From Nannochloropsis salina CCMP1776 (taxonomy: Eukaryota > Sar > Eustigmatophyceae > Eustigmatales > Monodopsidaceae), in the NCBI GenBank assembly GCA_004565275.1, contig SDOX01000001.1:62001-126000 (forward strand): a stretch of 64,000 nucleotides of DNA. The letters are read 5' to 3'. Position 1 is the stretch's first letter, and each line of letters begins with the position of its first letter. A model generated the notes under the pieces. It made no database searches and had not been told where the DNA came from. It saw only the letters and a list, made by a program, of their open reading frames with translations. This document shows, piece by piece, positions 61,233 to 64,000 of the stretch. The position numbers were made by a program, and so were the translations under genes.

Positions 61233-62669
61233 GAAACAGAACGATTTTGCGCGCTTTGATTGTTGACACTTGTCCTCCTGAAAAGTTGGAAATGTGTTGA
61301 AGCTACAAGCGCAAGTGTCAGGTGCTCGCACTTTGTGTAAGTTAAAACCTACACAAGTGCGTTATTTCATTTATTTACATGGCGAAGTTGCTGAGTGTGG
61401 GGAGGTTTCGTTTATCCATAAGTATCTATAAGTATCCATAAGGGGTGGAGAATGAGACAACTCGGATGTCATCAGACTCGTGTGTCTGTTGCGAGTGCTG
61501 CTAGCGCAGCACTGCCAGTTAAAATGCATACGAGATGATCTGTGGGGAAAAACGTTAAATACGGCTACTGATGCTGCGAAGGGAGAAAAAAGAAGCTCAC
61601 GCGGATAAGACGGGACATTGCCACGAGCAGTTTCGAAAAAGAGAAATGAGGAAAGAAATCTACCAAAGCATATGATTCTTCTAAGCAGTTTCTTATCCCC
61701 CAACTTGCACGACAAATAACCCACTTCAATTTCATCATACCCTGTCATGCATATTGAGTACAGGACGAGATTTCAAAGATGAATTACCCTGTGAACAAAA
61801 ATTAGTGGACGAAAGACGCCAGGAAGCAGGATGCATACACTCCCGGCCTCACTGCTCCCGCACTGTACGCGTTTCCGACCAAAACCATCCCTTTTCAGAT
61901 GTGAATCTTCTAAAAGCAACGCCCGCTGTCATCCATGCACAGATGGCCTTTCGACGCTTTCCAAGTAATAGCCAGCACCCTCTCCAAGGGTACATCCACA
62001 TTTCGCCTTTTCGTACGGATATGCCAAAATTTTCCTTTACCGATCAAAGGCGTGCTTCACCCCCCTGCCACGCTTCCAACTTCCTTGTTACCCCTTCGAT
62101 CTCGCACCGGCCAGAACCAGCAACCAAATGCTTTAGTACTTTTAACCATGTCTACCCTTTCTCTAAAGGCCGTTTTCGTAAAAATCAATCGCTCGCGTTG
62201 GCCGGACCAACCTGTACATATATGTGTCCCCTGCATACGTACTCAGAAATGACAGACTGGTCATGTCCGACTGTTTGCATCCATAGGCACACTCTAGGGT
62301 GTATTCCACACATGAGTATTTCTCCAGTTCCTTAATAATTTCTGTCTCACTCTCGCTATCTTTTGAATCGCTTTCATGCACGTATCATCTGGGCTCAAAC
62401 AATTCATTTGGATAACCCACGTTCCAAGATTTTCTGCTGCAACGATTATGTTGCTTCCTTCGTGTATTTGCTCTTACACCGGTCGCCGAATTGAGAAAAT
62501 TTGAAGCCCGTTGAGAAGGCGACTTTTCGCCTTTTTCTCGCTGAGAAATTTCTAGATATCATATCATATATATATATATCTATATATATGTATTAAAATA
62601 TAGACCAGAAGCAGGTATCCTGACCAGACCGCCATAATCCCTCCGTCAAGACGTAGGTCGCCTTCGCGA
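61233..62669. other. Convergent region with no convincing gene
   Basis: 1437 AT-rich bases. An open frame at 61754-62335 lacks an ATG at its start, has no protein-like composition and no homology I recognise. A TA microsatellite lies at 62555-62590. Nothing else seen. Confidence 0.45.
62555..62590. repeat. TA-rich microsatellite
   Basis: Alternating A/T run with ATATC interruptions, placed about 80 bases past the stop of the PX gene. Short, simple-sequence repeat. Confidence 0.9.
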
Positions 62670-63665
62670 CTAGTAGACAGAGCAGGGCACCATCCCGGTC
62701 GGAAAAATCCCGCCTCGCCTGCTCGAGCTTTCACTCAATGGGCTCGCGGTCGATTTCTTGAAAAGGTTCCAGAACTGATCCCGCGGATCCAACGTCTTGG
62801 AGACCCATGTCCGCTGCCACTCTTTCCGTGCCTGCCCCTCCATGCCGTGGCCAGAGAGCCCTCCTTGTCCTCCCCCTCCTAAATTCCCCCGGATCGACCG
62901 TGAAGTGACGTACGGGAAAGAAACCAAACCTTGGCACTCCTCCTCGTCGTCGGCTTCAGCCTCGGTCTCATCCTCTCTCAAGGCCTCGTTTCTCAAAAAC
63001 CAGAGCCCGTCCTCCTCTTCGCCCCCAACTACACTTATACTCCTCCCCTCCCGGCTCCTTCCCTCCTTGCTCCTGTCATCCCCCAATTTCAACCCAATGA
63101 ACTCTCGAAAACTCGCGGAAAGTCGGAGCTCTTCATTCGCCACTACTTGTTCCAGGTACTTCTCCAGTGAGGCCCGCCGTTCCTCCAGAAAGGATGGATA
63201 TAAGGAGGGTCGGAGATAATGGAGAGGCCACCAACGCTTGGGTGGAAGCGGTGGAACCAAAGCGGTCAGCTCAGATGGGAATGCCAGGTGGAGAGTTACA
63301 AAATTGGAAAATCGCCTGGGAGGGTGGGAGAAACATGAAAGCATTTGGATAAGGATATGCCTTGACGCCGTTCGTTCGGGGAATGCAGAGGAAGAGGTTC
63401 AGAAAGGGGAACCACAGTACAAATCAATCGATGTTACCAGTTAACAAGAGGAGCCAGGAAAAGAATGCAGGCCCTACCTGTACACTGTCCAAGCATCAGA
63501 GCGCTCCGCAGGCTTCACCAGAATTTCGAAGATGACGGGGCCCGATCCAGAAGTTGAGTTCGCGGTGGCTCGATACGACGGGATACAGACAGAAGCTACA
63601 TCAATATCGCTCGACCGGCTCACGGATCGACGGGATTTAAGGGAAGGAAGCGGATGTGGAGAGAC
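62670..63665 (-). CDS. PX-domain phosphoinositide-binding protein, 5' end unresolved
   Basis: Two coding exons are visible, 63665-63478 and 63315-62670, joined in phase; earlier exons with the ATG lie between 63666 and the window edge or beyond. The splice unites FEILVKPAERSDAWTVYR with RFSNFVTLHLAF, giving the central part of a PX domain. VPPLPPKRWW is the proline loop and FLEERRASLEKYLEQVV with LRLSASFREFIGL the closing helices. The basic RRF/Y motif and the RR in the last helix contact PI3P. PX proteins such as sorting nexins act on endosomes and vacuoles. After the domain is an acidic, Gly-rich region and a basic stretch (EWQRTWVSKTLDPRDQFW), with no coiled coil or BAR domain seen. Subfamily unknown. 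Confidence 0.82.
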
Positions 63666-64000
63666 CTGCGAGGAAAGATCGCAACCAAGGACCGTCGAGT
63701 GAGGATGAGTACAAAAGAAGGCAAGGAACTACTGCCTCTCCGTGCTCTATGTCATTTGCACTTCTCCCTGAACCATATGAAATGCGTCGAAATTATTGAA
63801 AGGGTCGGAGAAAGTGCCTAGGACTGACCACGGGCAATGCTGCCAAATACCAATTATATACCGCCTCAACTTCCGAATCTCAGGAAAGTCATTTTGATGG
63901 ACCGCTCTTTTGCTAAATTACTATCGCAACCTAACCAAAACTCTTAAGTCTTCGCAGGCCAATTCTCTCACGTTTTTATCCAACCATCAGGGCAAAAGCT
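63666..64000. other. Upstream part of the PX gene
   Basis: 335 bases past the acceptor TTTCCTCGCAG of the first visible PX exon. The start exon is probably here or just outside the window. I could not choose between candidate ATGs. Confidence 0.4.

Noticed and set aside
61754-62335. 193-residue plus-strand open frame
   Set aside because: It has no ATG at its start, composition like random AT-rich DNA, and no recognisable motif.
1-64000. Mobile elements, LTRs or viral insertions
   Set aside because: No transposase, reverse transcriptase, integrase or capsid motifs, no long direct or inverted terminal repeats, and no target-site duplications were seen.

Overview
The window is nuclear DNA of a compact, GC-rich eukaryotic genome, most likely a photosynthetic stramenopile and probably a eustigmatophyte of the Nannochloropsis/Microchloropsis type (inference). 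The reasons are: short introns with GT..AG borders, dense single-copy housekeeping genes, long Ser/Pro- or Glu-rich low-complexity inserts, and a ribose-5-phosphate isomerase with a signal peptide ending in an ASA|F motif, the mark of plastid import through a secondary red plastid. I see no transposons, LTR elements, viral genes, CRISPR arrays, tRNAs or rRNAs.

Layout, left to right (strand in brackets): unknown protein cut by the window edge (-); divergent proteasome alpha-type subunit (+); GRIP-domain golgin (-); mitochondrial ribosomal protein mL43 (+); a doubtful split gene (-); a 14-exon full-length ABCB/MDR transporter (+); a Dsc3-type ubiquitin-like membrane protein (-); a large unknown protein (+); glycine cleavage H protein (-); plastid-type ribose-5-phosphate isomerase (+); LYR-motif protein (-); small single-span membrane protein (+); TXNDC9/phosducin-like protein (-); a 17.6-kb single-exon UBR4/BIG ubiquitin ligase (+); trypsin-like serine protease (-); NF-YC transcription factor with an AT-hook (+); Nudix hydrolase with an RGG tail (-); a fused HMG-CoA synthase/beta-ketoacyl synthase (+); PX-domain protein (-). 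Transcription direction alternates almost perfectly along the whole 64 kb, so genes sit in divergent promoter pairs and convergent 3' ends.

The genes do not form one pathway. Themes are protein turnover (proteasome-like subunit, Dsc3, UBR4, protease), membrane traffic (golgin, PX protein, ABC transporter), mitochondria (mL43, GcvH, LYR protein) and carbon metabolism (RpiA, HMGS-KS). The most unusual gene is the membrane-anchored HMG-CoA synthase fused to a complete ketoacyl synthase at 57147-61232; all catalytic residues of both enzymes are present, which suggests substrate channelling or an undescribed beta-branching activity. Several exon models (proteasome subunit, protease, H protein, isomerase, LYR protein, Dsc3, mL43, ABC transporter, PX protein) were built by hand from splice sites and reading-frame continuity and have not been checked against transcripts.
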